NCBI GenBank assembly: GCA_023436225.1
Contig: JAEZKA010000065.1
Span: 124,001-188,000, forward strand
Reading direction: 5' to 3'
DNA: 64,000 nucleotides
Source of the DNA: Bacillota bacterium
GTDB taxonomy: Bacteria; Bacillota; Clostridia; Lachnospirales; Lachnospiraceae
Part shown: in pieces, positions 44,136-53,806 of the stretch
How positions within the stretch are numbered: position 1 is the first letter of the stretch
Layout: each line of letters begins with the position of its first letter
Position numbers and translations under genes: made by a program
Notes under the pieces: generated by a model
Databases searched by the model: none
Seen by the model: only the letters and a program-made list of their open reading frames with translations
What the model was told of the DNA's origin: nothing

Positions 44136-45023
44136 TCATTTATCTGATGTAAATTGCAGCCCCTTCTTTCGATCATAGATTTCACTAAATAAGGTCGCAC
44201 CAAGAATTAAGATGCCTCCAAAGATCTGTAATAATGTCAACCTTTCACGGACAAATAGCGCTGACATCAGTATAGCAGAGATCGGATCTGTGTAGCTAAG
44301 AACAGCCACTGTCTGTGCTTTCAGCATCTTCATCCCTGTGAAATACATCAAATAAGCTACACCGGTATGAAGTGAACCCATAATAATTAAAAATACAGCA
44401 GATCTTGTATCTACAGAAAATACATTGATAGTCTCCGTTATAAGAATATAAGGAAATAATACAATTGTTGCTGCACCAATCTGAATCAATGTTACTTCTA
44501 GGCCGGATAACCCTTTCAGATATTTGTTAAGAATGACTACGCCGGCATATAATACCGCGGCAGCAAGGCCATAGCCAATCCCTATCATATGATTCTTTCC
44601 CTCACCTCCTCCAACGCCAATAACGAGAAACATTCCACCGAGTGCAGCAAGGATACATCCCACCTTAATCGGTGTAATTCTTTCCTTTAATAATAATGGA
44701 GATAAAAGTACTACAAATACAGGAGCAAAGTAATAGCTTAATGTAGCATTGGCAATTGAGGTGAATTTATAAGCCTCAAACATCAAAATCCAATTAAATC
44801 CGATCCCTGCTCCGGATAAGATCAAAAGCAGCAGATTCGGTTTCAGCTTCTGCCAGGACATCTTTTCTTTCATTGCCATACTCGCAAGGAACAAAAATAT
44901 ACTTCCGATTACTCCTCTCGTCAAAGCAATCTGCCCGGACGATAGCTGAATATTTCTTGAGACAAGCCCTATACTCCCGAAAATCAGCATAGCGCTGAGA
45001 TATATTATTTTTGATTTATTCAT
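44136..45023 (-). CDS. DMT-family (EamA) transporter
   Basis: The 295-residue membrane protein has ten predicted helices and two EamA repeats, with LPFVVLLSPLLLKERITP-like ends (PVFVVLLSPLLLKERI, TDPISAILMSALFVRERL). Such proteins export metabolites or amino acids; the substrate is unknown. AAGGAG precedes the ATG. It stands alone between NADH oxidase and the nucleotidase. Confidence 0.9.
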   Translation of the reverse strand: MNKSKIIYLSAMLIFGSIGLVSRNIQLSSGQIALTRGVIGSIFLFLASMAMKEKMSWQKLKPNLLLLILSGAGIGFNWILMFEAYKFTSIANATLSYYFAPVFVVLLSPLLLKERITPIKVGCILAALGGMFLVIGVGGGEGKNHMIGIGYGLAAAVLYAGVVILNKYLKGLSGLEVTLIQIGAATIVLFPYILITETINVFSVDTRSAVFLIIMGSLHTGVAYLMYFTGMKMLKAQTVAVLSYTDPISAILMSALFVRERLTLLQIFGGILILGATLFSEIYDRKKGLQFTSDK

Positions 45024-45101
45024 CTATATCTCCTTAAGTGCGTCCTTATTTTTTCCCTATGTATTAATGCAAGATATAATTAATTCTCTACATTGATGAT
45101 A

Positions 45102-47135
45102 CTACCTACGTTTTTTATTCTGTCTGCTTTTCGTATTATTGCCTTGGTTACTTCTTCGTCTTGTTCTTCTACGCCTTTTTCTTTTCGTTATTCTTCGTAT
45201 TATAAGCAGAAGCAGGAGGAACAATACACCCACGATACAATATAGTGCTATTCCAATTTGGTTCGGATTACGTAGAACTGCGATAATGCTTTTATCTTGA
45301 TCAATTACCTTTCTCTCATGAGTTGCCCCATAATATGCAGGTATCTGTGAAAGCCCATCTACCTTATCGAAGGATTTCAAGTATTGAACCACAGCATACC
45401 ATTCTTTCAATTCTCTCTTCCCCTTGCTTGTTGTCTCATATATGATATGCTTCTCAAAATCGGTGATGGCATTGCCTTCTTTATCCTTTGGTACGATCGA
45501 CATCAAACCATAGGATTTGTCTCCGACGATGGAAAGCATCTGGGCAGAATAGAGATTACATACTACCCGATATAGCTTTGTATCTTCTATCTCTGTAAGA
45601 GAGCCGTCCTCCTTCACCAGCTCAGCCTTCACTACTTTGTTAAAAATCAGCCGTTTGGGGTTAAAGGTGAAATTTACCCCTGACATATATAATTGCGCAT
45701 CTGCCATCAACGGAGTAATCGAGGCATCCACTTCACAAGCAGTCCTAAGCTCCTTTCCAGTTAAATATACACTGATCAGAGGATAACCAGGCTTTCCATC
45801 AGCTCCTATCCCCAAGGAACTGATACAGAAGGCATCGGCTGTCGTAATCTCTCCCGGGTAAATGGAATCCCGGATGGTCCCGCTGGGGACAACTGCGGCA
45901 TCTACCGTAGTATAGTCCTCTCCCTCCGCCTTCTTAACAGCATAAATATAAGCGTCGCTAATCAGATTACCAATCGTTGCTTCCCCATGGATCATTGCAA
46001 GCTCCTCCGGACTCTGAAACTGAATGGTAGAGGTCGACACTACTTCATCGTAATCCATAGCAAAGCTGTCAAAGTAATTACTCTGAACATGATGCTTATA
46101 TTCTGTGACCATCGCATTAATGGCGCTATCATCCGAGTAGCTATCATCAATGGGCTTCAATTTATAGCTGTTCAGCTTCCAATTACCGGAAGCATCCGGA
46201 CTTAACTTAGCAATTCCAAGATTTTTACCATAAGAGCCCACGCTTCCTATCACGGTGTTACCGACAATTTTGGGCTCGGACAGCGTAGTATGAGTATGTC
46301 CGCTGATGATGAGATCAATATCCGGAACTCCTTTCGCCAGAAGCTCGTCCTCAGATTCCTTCTCCTTTACCTTCGTACCGGAGTGAGATAAGCACAGGAT
46401 GAAATCTACCTTTTCCTTTTCTTTTAATATTTTTACTACCCTTTTTGCTTGCTCAATTTCATCTAAGAAGATAACCTCTGACATCGGAGCCATGGATGCC
46501 GATTCCTCCCCCATAACCCCGAATATACCTATTTTATAGCCATTTCTCTCAAGCACGGTGTAATCAGATACTCCATACTTCTCCATTGCTGTTTTTAGAT
46601 TCGTAAGGGTGTCAGTCATAGCTCCTGCTTCATCCACTGGAAATGCAACATTTGATTGAACCATGAAAGGAAGTCTCTTCCCGCTGTCTACAGCTGCAGA
46701 TAGACTAGCTGTTAAGCCTTTTGGACGATAATCAAATTCATGATTCCCCAGAGTGGTCACATCGTACCCCATGGCCCCCAGTAGCACTAGACTGGGGGCG
46801 TCAGTATCGAATATGGTCTGGAAGGGTGTACCCATGGAGAAATCTCCACCATCAGCTACAATGGCTTCTGGGTCAATCTCCTTTTCGGCATCGATCGCTG
46901 TTTTCAATCTGGCATAGCCTCCATATAAGGCCACCTTTCCATCCTCCACAGTTTGAAACGGAAGCAAATTATCGTGCAGATCATGGGTAAACAAAATTGT
47001 GATACCCTGTTCCTTCTTAGCCGCCTTTATGACCGGAACCATCGTCGTGAAAGGCAGCAATGCCAGTACAACCACTAGAAATATGATAAACCGGTGCTTT
47101 AAACTGAAGCCAAATTCCTTTCCCCGTCCTAACAT
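45102..47135 (-). CDS. Surface 5'-nucleotidase/metallophosphatase
   Basis: The 677-residue protein has an N-terminal signal helix, a metallophosphoesterase domain (about 45-290; THDLHDN, DGGDFSMG, LGNHEFDY, SHSGTK, SGHTHTT), a 5'-nucleotidase C-terminal domain (about 330-550) and a C-terminal membrane helix with an Arg/Lys-rich tail. It hydrolyses extracellular nucleotides or UDP-sugars for uptake. The start at 47135 has GGGGGG six bases upstream. Confidence 0.92.
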   Translation of the reverse strand: MLGRGKEFGFSLKHRFIIFLVVVLALLPFTTMVPVIKAAKKEQGITILFTHDLHDNLLPFQTVEDGKVALYGGYARLKTAIDAEKEIDPEAIVADGGDFSMGTPFQTIFDTDAPSLVLLGAMGYDVTTLGNHEFDYRPKGLTASLSAAVDSGKRLPFMVQSNVAFPVDEAGAMTDTLTNLKTAMEKYGVSDYTVLERNGYKIGIFGVMGEESASMAPMSEVIFLDEIEQAKRVVKILKEKEKVDFILCLSHSGTKVKEKESEDELLAKGVPDIDLIISGHTHTTLSEPKIVGNTVIGSVGSYGKNLGIAKLSPDASGNWKLNSYKLKPIDDSYSDDSAINAMVTEYKHHVQSNYFDSFAMDYDEVVSTSTIQFQSPEELAMIHGEATIGNLISDAYIYAVKKAEGEDYTTVDAAVVPSGTIRDSIYPGEITTADAFCISSLGIGADGKPGYPLISVYLTGKELRTACEVDASITPLMADAQLYMSGVNFTFNPKRLIFNKVVKAELVKEDGSLTEIEDTKLYRVVCNLYSAQMLSIVGDKSYGLMSIVPKDKEGNAITDFEKHIIYETTSKGKRELKEWYAVVQYLKSFDKVDGLSQIPAYYGATHERKVIDQDKSIIAVLRNPNQIGIALYCIVGVLFLLLLLIIRRITKRKRRRRTRRRSNQGNNTKSRQNKKRR

Positions 47136-47270
47136 GCTCTTTCCCCCCATCCTTCTTCTGCATATCCACACGAAGCATTATATACCTGCCAACTGTGTTA
47201 GTTTATGCAGATGTGTATTTACACTATGATTACGTAGGCACAGTTCAATAGGATACCTCCCTGCACTAGC

Positions 47271-49412
47271 CTATTCCACCACCTCCAGCCTTATCTTAAA
47301 GCTTATGCTCCTGGTTGTCTCCATAGCATCAAATTGAATAATATAGCTGGATATCTCTTCATTAATACCGACAATCTTCCCGGTACCGAATACACTATGG
47401 CGTATCGTATCTCCGATCTGAAGCCGGATCTTATTTCCCGACAGTCTTCGCTCATTCTGCTCAATATAGAAGCAGGCATCACCTACCAGTCTCTCCTCCA
47501 GCTCCACCGTATAATTAAGGTATGCCTTCTCAACATTAAAGATAAAACGAGACGGATAACGATAGGATCCGTCATAATTAACCCCCTCAGCATCACTTAG
47601 TAACAAAGCCCTTTCTGCTCTGGTATAAGCTACATAAGCGAGTCTTCGCTCCTCCTCCAGCTTATCCTCAGTATCCACATGCTTACTGGGAAAAATACCT
47701 TCGTTCAGGCCACAGACGAACACATAGGGAAATTCCAATCCCTTGGCATTGTGAATGGTCATCATCTGAACCGCATCGCTCTTCTCCTTCTGATCCAAAT
47801 TCGTGTATAAGGATATTCGGTCCAGGTAATCGGGAAGGGAGCACTCCTCCCCGGCATCCCGTTCATATTCAAAGATTGATTGCTTCAATTCAGCCAGATT
47901 GTCTAATCGCTCCTGCTCTCCGTTAGTACGAAGTAGCGCCTCATAACCGCTCTCATTTAATATATTCGTGAGCAATTCCGATAATTTCATTGTCTGATAT
48001 ACGGCTTTCTGTTTCTCTATCAGTAGAATAAAGGCCTTGGCTTGTGTCTTGGCAAATAACTCTTCCTTCTGATTTTGCTGTAATGCCTGGTATAATGTGC
48101 AGTTATTCTTATCTGCGTATTCCTTCAGAAACGCCATTCTTTTCTCGCCTATGTTCCGCTTAGGCAGATTCACAATTCGTGTAAAGGAGATATCATCTTC
48201 ATTCACAACCATTCGCAGGTAGCATAGGACATCCTTAATCTCTTTCCGCTTGTAGAATTCAATGCCTGAGTAAATGGTGTACTGAATCTTCTGCTTGATG
48301 AACACCTCTTCAAAGCTCCTTGAGATAAAATGAGAGCGATACAGAATTGCGATATCCCGGAGCTTTCTTCCGCCTTCAACAATTGCAGCAATCTGACCGG
48401 CGATCCATTCTGCCTCCTCGGCTGTCGTTTTAGCATGATGATAGATAACCGGAAGCTCGGTCTGATTGATTGCGATCAGCTTCTTGTCTAGTCTCTTCTT
48501 ATTCTTCGTGATAAGAGAATTTGAAGCATTGACGATATTCGGAGTGGAGCGATAATTCTTATCCATTACGATTGTCTTAGCACTTGGATACTCCTTATCA
48601 TAATTAAGAATATACTCTACTCTGGCACCTCTCCAGGAATAGATGGTCTGGTCAGGGTCCCCAACAATGAACAAATTATGATGGTAATCACTCAGTATTT
48701 GTGCCAGACGGTATTGTCTCACATTCACATCCTGAAATTCATCAACCATGATGTATTCCAGACGCTGCTGCCACTTGCTGCGGATATCCTCATGCTGTTC
48801 AAAGATATACAGGACGAAATTAATCAGATCGTCAAAATCCAGTGCGTAGCATTTCTTCTGTTCGTATAGATAACGATAGAATATTGCATCCTCCTGATTA
48901 TTCGCATGCCGGAACTTATCCTTTAACTCTTCATGGTCCGTATTCAGAATATCCAGTATATACGGCTCCCGGTTCTTACGTTCTGTGAATCGATCAATCA
49001 GAGTCGGAAAGGTAAAGTTCTTCGAATTCAGACCCATATCTTCAAAGATGGTATGTAGTATAGAATTCACATCCTCCGTATCCAGAATAATGAAATTCTT
49101 CGGATAATGTAAGACATGAATGTCCTCCTTCAGCACCTGCACACAAAAGCCATGAAAGGTACTGATATAACCGGTATCATTATCTCCAATCATGCTGCGA
49201 ATCCGTCGTTTCATCTCATTGGCAGCTTTATTCGTAAAGGTCACACAGAGAATATTCGAGGTGGAGATTCCAAGTTCATTTACTAGATAAGCAAAGCGGT
49301 GGGTTAGAGCTCTCGTCTTTCCGGATCCTGCTCCTGCGATAACCCGTATATAACCCTCTGTGGTTATCACAGCCTGTCTCTGCTCTTCATTCAATCCCTC
49401 TAATAGCTCCAT
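47271..49412 (-). CDS. pcrA: UvrD/PcrA-type ATP-dependent DNA helicase
   Basis: The 713-residue SF1 helicase has motif I AGAGSGKTRALTHR, motif II DEFQDVN, GDPDQTIYSWRGA, and the C-terminal motifs TIHNAKGLEFPYVF and VAYTRAERALLL. The Tudor-like C-terminus (SVFGTGKIVGI) binds RNA polymerase in PcrA. It unwinds DNA in repair and replication. GGAGG precedes the ATG. Confidence 0.94.
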   Translation of the reverse strand: MELLEGLNEEQRQAVITTEGYIRVIAGAGSGKTRALTHRFAYLVNELGISTSNILCVTFTNKAANEMKRRIRSMIGDNDTGYISTFHGFCVQVLKEDIHVLHYPKNFIILDTEDVNSILHTIFEDMGLNSKNFTFPTLIDRFTERKNREPYILDILNTDHEELKDKFRHANNQEDAIFYRYLYEQKKCYALDFDDLINFVLYIFEQHEDIRSKWQQRLEYIMVDEFQDVNVRQYRLAQILSDYHHNLFIVGDPDQTIYSWRGARVEYILNYDKEYPSAKTIVMDKNYRSTPNIVNASNSLITKNKKRLDKKLIAINQTELPVIYHHAKTTAEEAEWIAGQIAAIVEGGRKLRDIAILYRSHFISRSFEEVFIKQKIQYTIYSGIEFYKRKEIKDVLCYLRMVVNEDDISFTRIVNLPKRNIGEKRMAFLKEYADKNNCTLYQALQQNQKEELFAKTQAKAFILLIEKQKAVYQTMKLSELLTNILNESGYEALLRTNGEQERLDNLAELKQSIFEYERDAGEECSLPDYLDRISLYTNLDQKEKSDAVQMMTIHNAKGLEFPYVFVCGLNEGIFPSKHVDTEDKLEEERRLAYVAYTRAERALLLSDAEGVNYDGSYRYPSRFIFNVEKAYLNYTVELEERLVGDACFYIEQNERRLSGNKIRLQIGDTIRHSVFGTGKIVGINEEISSYIIQFDAMETTRSISFKIRLEVVE

Positions 49413-49523
49413 ATCCGTGCCTCCTATATCAGTAATCTTTATCTATTCATTCTAGCATACATACGTTCGAGCTTCAACCAAATTGTAACGATCCGTATCA
49501 CCCCAAGTAAGATTAATGTTATA

Positions 49524-49566
49524 AGCCCAATCATGGGTACAACAATTCGTATCTCCAGATTGGGCT
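49524..49566 (-). terminator. Hairpin after the lactonase-like gene
   Basis: AGCCCAAT (49524-49531) pairs with ATTGGGCT (49559-49566), but the following U-run is poor. Confidence 0.4.
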
Positions 49567-49602
49567 ATATATGCTGACACTAATTAACCGTAAAGCAGGT
49601 AC

Positions 49603-50616
49603 TTATATCTGAACAATGCCGCTTGGCTTGTTAAATTCAATTACAAATTCTTGTGCTAGCTCACCAGTTAACTCATCGATGGCAAAGGCTATTACATGAT
49701 TGGAGAACTGATTACAGATGATTAAGTATTCATTCCGATCCGTCAAAATCATATGACGAGGATGCTTACCTGCACAGGAATAGTCTGTAATCCACTCTAA
49801 TTTCCCCTCTGAACCTACAAGAAATTGGGTAATGGAATCTGCACCACGATTTGCTGCATATAAGTATCTACCGTCCTTTGAGATGCATAGAGTAGAACAA
49901 TTACTTGTCCCCTGATAATCAATCGGTAATGTCGATATCCGTTGCAGAAGCTTATTCCCCTTACATTGATATACGAATATTTCATTGGAATATTCCGTAA
50001 TCACATACAATAGGGTTTCATCTCCTGAGTAGACGACGTGCCTCGGACCGACTCCCTCCGGCATAACAATTCTCTCGATCAGAACCGGTATCCCATCCTT
50101 AAGCTCATAGGTGATAATCTCATCGAGGGCGATGTTAACCGTTAAAAGCTTGTCCTCCCTGGCATTCAGTAGTACACAATGAGCTCGAGTTAATGATCTA
50201 CTATTTGACGAATGCTGAACCTCACTATAGATTATATTACCAAAGCGTTCCTCCTCTACTCGGACCCCGATGATCGTTCCCGTTGAGTAACAGGCTCCAT
50301 ATAAGGTTCGATGCTTCGGTGAATAGGTAATATGACATAGTGCGCCACCCTCCAGCTTTTTGTGATCAAGAAGAGAATACACCTCATTACTTCTCTTTAA
50401 TAAATAAATCATACAGTATTCGTCAATCTCTGTAACCGTAAATAGATAATCATCCCATCGGCATACAAAACTGGCCTGTTCAACCTGAGTTTGCCAAAGC
50501 TTATGTATTTTACCTTCCCTATCAAGTCGATAACCTGCTACCGTTTCCTCCATAGCAGTTCCATATCCTGATATTACAAAATCGATTGTCCCGATCTGAT
50601 CTCTTAATTCGTCCAT
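49603..50616 (-). CDS. Lactonase-family seven-bladed beta-propeller
   Basis: The 337-residue protein fits the bacterial lactonase/6-phosphogluconolactonase-like propeller family (PF10282): GPRHVVYSGDE, SKDGRYLYAANRG and KHPRHMILTDRNEYLI are the conserved blade edges. It may hydrolyse a sugar lactone, but many members are uncharacterised. AAAGGAG precedes the start. No sugar pathway genes adjoin it. Confidence 0.85.
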   Translation of the reverse strand: MDELRDQIGTIDFVISGYGTAMEETVAGYRLDREGKIHKLWQTQVEQASFVCRWDDYLFTVTEIDEYCMIYLLKRSNEVYSLLDHKKLEGGALCHITYSPKHRTLYGACYSTGTIIGVRVEEERFGNIIYSEVQHSSNSRSLTRAHCVLLNAREDKLLTVNIALDEIITYELKDGIPVLIERIVMPEGVGPRHVVYSGDETLLYVITEYSNEIFVYQCKGNKLLQRISTLPIDYQGTSNCSTLCISKDGRYLYAANRGADSITQFLVGSEGKLEWITDYSCAGKHPRHMILTDRNEYLIICNQFSNHVIAFAIDELTGELAQEFVIEFNKPSGIVQI

Positions 50617-50717
50617 TCATAACTCCTTTGCAATCTGAGTAACCAAGCCTTTCTCAAAACTACTCCTGGCAGATCATCTTTCTTTATAAAGATAGCTTTT
50701 ATCGATACCTTATATGT

Positions 50718-51401
50718 TCAAAGAAGCTGATACAATTCCGTAAGACTATGTATCTCGTAATCGGCCTTAATCTCAGTTTCATTCTTCAGCCGGAAGGGAT
50801 TGTACCAGCAGGCCTTAATTCCTGCATTGTTGCCGCCCTTAATATCGGAGGATAAAGAATCTCCGATAATCAGTGCCTTGTCTGCTTCGAAATCCGGTAT
50901 TCTGCAAAAACAATAATCAAAATACTCCTTCATTGGCTTCTGATAACCGGTCGCCTCCGATACAAAGATCTGCTTCATATAACGGTCAAGTCCGGAATCC
51001 CTTAACCTTCTCATCTGAGTGGAGGTAACCCCGTTTGTAACGATATACAGATCATATTTGTTATAAAGATACTCCACCAACTCTTTTGCATGAGGTATCA
51101 TTATATGTTGCTGACCGAGAATGTCTTGATATATATCCTCAAACAAGATTCCGTCATCGGGTATCCCAATCTCCTTAAATAAAAGTCCAAATCGGGAATA
51201 GATTACCGTCTTTCGATCCATTAACCCTTGTTCATACTTCTTCCATAAATCAACATTAATTCTTTCATAGGTGTTTTGGATTTCTTCCGTTAAGGAATAT
51301 CCGTGCTGTAAAAAGGCTGCCTCCAGGGCGTTTCTCTCACAGGCAGTAAAGTCGAACAAGGTGTTATCCGCGTCAAAAAGTAGGGTCTGAAACTGCTGCA
51401 T
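50718..51401 (-). CDS. YjjG-type HAD nucleotidase
   Basis: The 227-residue HAD phosphatase has motif I LLFDADNTLFDF, motif II VTNGVT, the lysine in YQKPMKE and motif III IIGDSLSSDIKGG. YjjG enzymes clear non-canonical pyrimidine nucleotides. GGAAGAG lies upstream of the ATG. It lies 143 bases downstream of hypE and is probably a separate unit. Confidence 0.9.
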   Translation of the reverse strand: MQQFQTLLFDADNTLFDFTACERNALEAAFLQHGYSLTEEIQNTYERINVDLWKKYEQGLMDRKTVIYSRFGLLFKEIGIPDDGILFEDIYQDILGQQHIMIPHAKELVEYLYNKYDLYIVTNGVTSTQMRRLRDSGLDRYMKQIFVSEATGYQKPMKEYFDYCFCRIPDFEADKALIIGDSLSSDIKGGNNAGIKACWYNPFRLKNETEIKADYEIHSLTELYQLL

Positions 51402-51544
51402 GCTCTCTTCCTTTCTATTGTATACTCATCTCCAAGTATATCCTTTGAAAGGAACTTAGTAAAGACTGATTTGATACATGTTATTGCAGCTTCATTACTG
51501 GGTTCTAATGAGCATGATGATATTCCCGATATCCTCTTGATGAA

Positions 51545-52522
51545 TCAGCAAATTCTAGGTAAGCCCTCTCCATAAAGGAGATCAATTCTTCTGCTTCCAC
51601 CTAATCGGGTGGTCATGATTACCTTGTCACCATCTGTAATCTCACCCAGCAAAACTGCATTCTTACCGTATTTACTTTGCTTCATTGCCTCTAAGGCCTG
51701 TTCTGCCTTCGCTTTCGGAACGACAGCCAACAGCTTACCCTCATTCGCCATATAGAGGGGATCAAGCCCGAGAATATCGCAGAAGCCACGTATATCGCTA
51801 CTGATCGGTAATGCTGCCTCTTGTATAGCAACACCACAGTGAGAGCTATCCACGATCTCATTCAGAATCGTTGCTAACCCACCGCGGGTGATATCTCTCA
51901 TAAATCGGATCGGCACCTTTGCCTCGATCAGTTCCTCAAGAATGCTGGTTAAGGGAGCACAATCACTCTTGATTTCATTTTCAATTCCCATACGCCTCGA
52001 TAGAATGGCAGCATGATGCTCCCCCAGATTCCCCGATACCAGAATACAGTCTCCCTTTTGGCAATTTGATACACTGATTCCAGTCTTTACTATTTCTCCG
52101 ATGCCGGAGGTATTGATAAAAACTCCGCCATTTCCTTCGATTACCTTCGTATCGCCGGCTACAATCTTAACCCTTGCTTCCTTTGCTGCTTTTGCCATGG
52201 ACTTCGCAATCTCTTCAATCGTATCGACGGGTGTTCCTTCTTCAATAATGAAAGCCGCTGTCAGATATCTTGGTATTGCACCCATCATGGTCAGATCATT
52301 GACTGTGCCGCAGATGGCAAGCTTTCCGATATCTCCTCCCGGAAAGAATAGAGGGGTAACAACAAAGGAATCCGTGGTAAAGGCGATCTTTTCCGGAACC
52401 TTAAGTACTGCGGAATCCTCCAGCTTATTTAAAACCGGGTTATTAAAGTAATGTAGAAATATATCGTGAATCAGACTACTGGTCTGTGCGCCTCCGCTTC
52501 CATGTGACATTGTTATCTTCAT
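51545..52522 (-). CDS. hypE: Hydrogenase maturation protein HypE
   Basis: The 325-residue AIR-synthase-type enzyme dehydrates the thiocarboxamide on its C-terminal cysteine to make the cyanide ligands. The family C-terminus PRIC is present, as are VVTPLFFPGGDIGKLAICG and VAGDTKVIEG. The ATG overlaps the hypD stop by ATGA. It is the last hyp gene, so the cluster ends here. Confidence 0.97.
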   Translation of the reverse strand: MKITMSHGSGGAQTSSLIHDIFLHYFNNPVLNKLEDSAVLKVPEKIAFTTDSFVVTPLFFPGGDIGKLAICGTVNDLTMMGAIPRYLTAAFIIEEGTPVDTIEEIAKSMAKAAKEARVKIVAGDTKVIEGNGGVFINTSGIGEIVKTGISVSNCQKGDCILVSGNLGEHHAAILSRRMGIENEIKSDCAPLTSILEELIEAKVPIRFMRDITRGGLATILNEIVDSSHCGVAIQEAALPISSDIRGFCDILGLDPLYMANEGKLLAVVPKAKAEQALEAMKQSKYGKNAVLLGEITDGDKVIMTTRLGGSRRIDLLYGEGLPRIC

Positions 52523-53574
52523 GGTCTTATTCCTCCGTTCTTATACCAGATTCCACAAGCACCCTCCGTCGATACCATACAGGGACCAATGGCATTCACC
52601 GGTGTACAAACCTTATGAAACAATGGGCAATCCACCGGATAGATTCGTCCAAGGATGACATCTTTGCACCTGCAGCCCTTTGGACCATCGGTCTGTTCCT
52701 CGCTGAAAATGCTTCCTGCATCATAATTAGTATACTCTTCCCGTAGTCTGAGTCCGGAAGCTTTAATTCTGCCGATTTCCCGCCAATCCTCATCTACTGC
52801 CTCAAAATACTTCGAGATAGTCTCTCTGGCTCTCTCGTTTCCCTCTTCATTTACGACACTGGGATATAAATTCTTTACCCGATAAGAGCTGTGCTTCATC
52901 TGATTAACAATCTCATAGACTGCTGCCAGTATATGCTCACCCTCGAAGCCCGCAATGACAAAGGGCTTATGATATTTACGGACTAGTTCCTCATAAATCC
53001 TGCTACCGGTGATTACACTAACATGACCGGGACATAAGAAGGCATCGATACCCTGCTCATTCTCACAAATATAGGTCAGTGCCGGGAGTATCGTTTTGAT
53101 GGAGGTGAGTAATCGTATGTTCTTTATGTTCAGTTTAATCACTTCTTCCATTATTAATGCATAAATAGGAGTCGTTGTCTCAAAGCCCACCGCCGCTATA
53201 ATAAACTGTGTCTCAGGCTCCTCCAGCGCCAGGCCGATGGCAGACAAAGGGGAATAAAGCATCCGAACCTTGCCTCCGGAGGCTTTTGCATCTGCCAGAG
53301 ATAATTTACTGCCTCGAACCTTTAGCATATCTGCAAAGGTCAGTACACAATAATTTTCTCTGAGAGAATAATCCACCAGCTTATCAATATAAAGGGCCGA
53401 TGTAACACAGACAGGGCAGCCGGGTCCCGAGATTAACTCCAGCTTCTCAGAGATTAAGCTTCGTACTCCATGCTTGAATATGCTTGAGGTGTGGGTACCA
53501 CAGACCTCCATAATCTTAATCGGCTTACCATCATAATTCTTTAATTCCTCTATGATCTGATCCAGAGTAATCAT
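52519..53574 (-). CDS. hypD: Hydrogenase maturation protein HypD
   Basis: The 352-residue Fe-S protein assembles the Fe(CN)2CO group with HypC. It has MEVCGTHTSSI, the GPGCPVC motif, GFETTTPIY and the C-terminal cluster CRCKDVILG and VDCPLFHKVC. The start at 53574 lies one base after the hypC stop with GGGAG upstream; an in-frame ATG 17 codons earlier lies inside hypC. Confidence 0.97.
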   Translation of the reverse strand: MITLDQIIEELKNYDGKPIKIMEVCGTHTSSIFKHGVRSLISEKLELISGPGCPVCVTSALYIDKLVDYSLRENYCVLTFADMLKVRGSKLSLADAKASGGKVRMLYSPLSAIGLALEEPETQFIIAAVGFETTTPIYALIMEEVIKLNIKNIRLLTSIKTILPALTYICENEQGIDAFLCPGHVSVITGSRIYEELVRKYHKPFVIAGFEGEHILAAVYEIVNQMKHSSYRVKNLYPSVVNEEGNERARETISKYFEAVDEDWREIGRIKASGLRLREEYTNYDAGSIFSEEQTDGPKGCRCKDVILGRIYPVDCPLFHKVCTPVNAIGPCMVSTEGACGIWYKNGGIRP

Positions 53575-53575
53575 A

Positions 53576-53788
53576 TTAAAGTTCTCCCAATTCTTGAAAT
53601 AGCTCCAGAAGCTCTTCGGCTGCATCCTTCTTCATAACCTCTAATACGCATCCGGCATGAAGTAGAACATAGTCTCCGGGCTTAGCCGATACCAGTCTGA
53701 TATCTGCTTCTGTTACATTTCCCATTACATTGATCCTTGCAGTGTTGCCACTGATTTCGATTACCTTTCCCGGTACTGCTACACACAT
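53576..53788 (-). CDS. hypC: Hydrogenase maturation chaperone HypC
   Basis: The 70-residue chaperone carries the Fe(CN)2CO unit to the large subunit. The start at 53788 gives MCVAVPGKVIEI with the essential Cys2, and AAGGG is seven bases upstream; an in-frame ATG two codons earlier would bury the cysteine. C-terminal helix acidic. Confidence 0.95.
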   Translation of the reverse strand: MCVAVPGKVIEISGNTARINVMGNVTEADIRLVSAKPGDYVLLHAGCVLEVMKKDAAEELLELFQELGEL

Positions 53789-53806
53789 AACCAAACCCTT
53801 ACCTTT

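Noticed and set aside
45384..46990. Several plus-strand frames over the nucleotidase gene
   Set aside because: They are short antisense frames without ribosome sites, covered by a gene with clear catalytic motifs.
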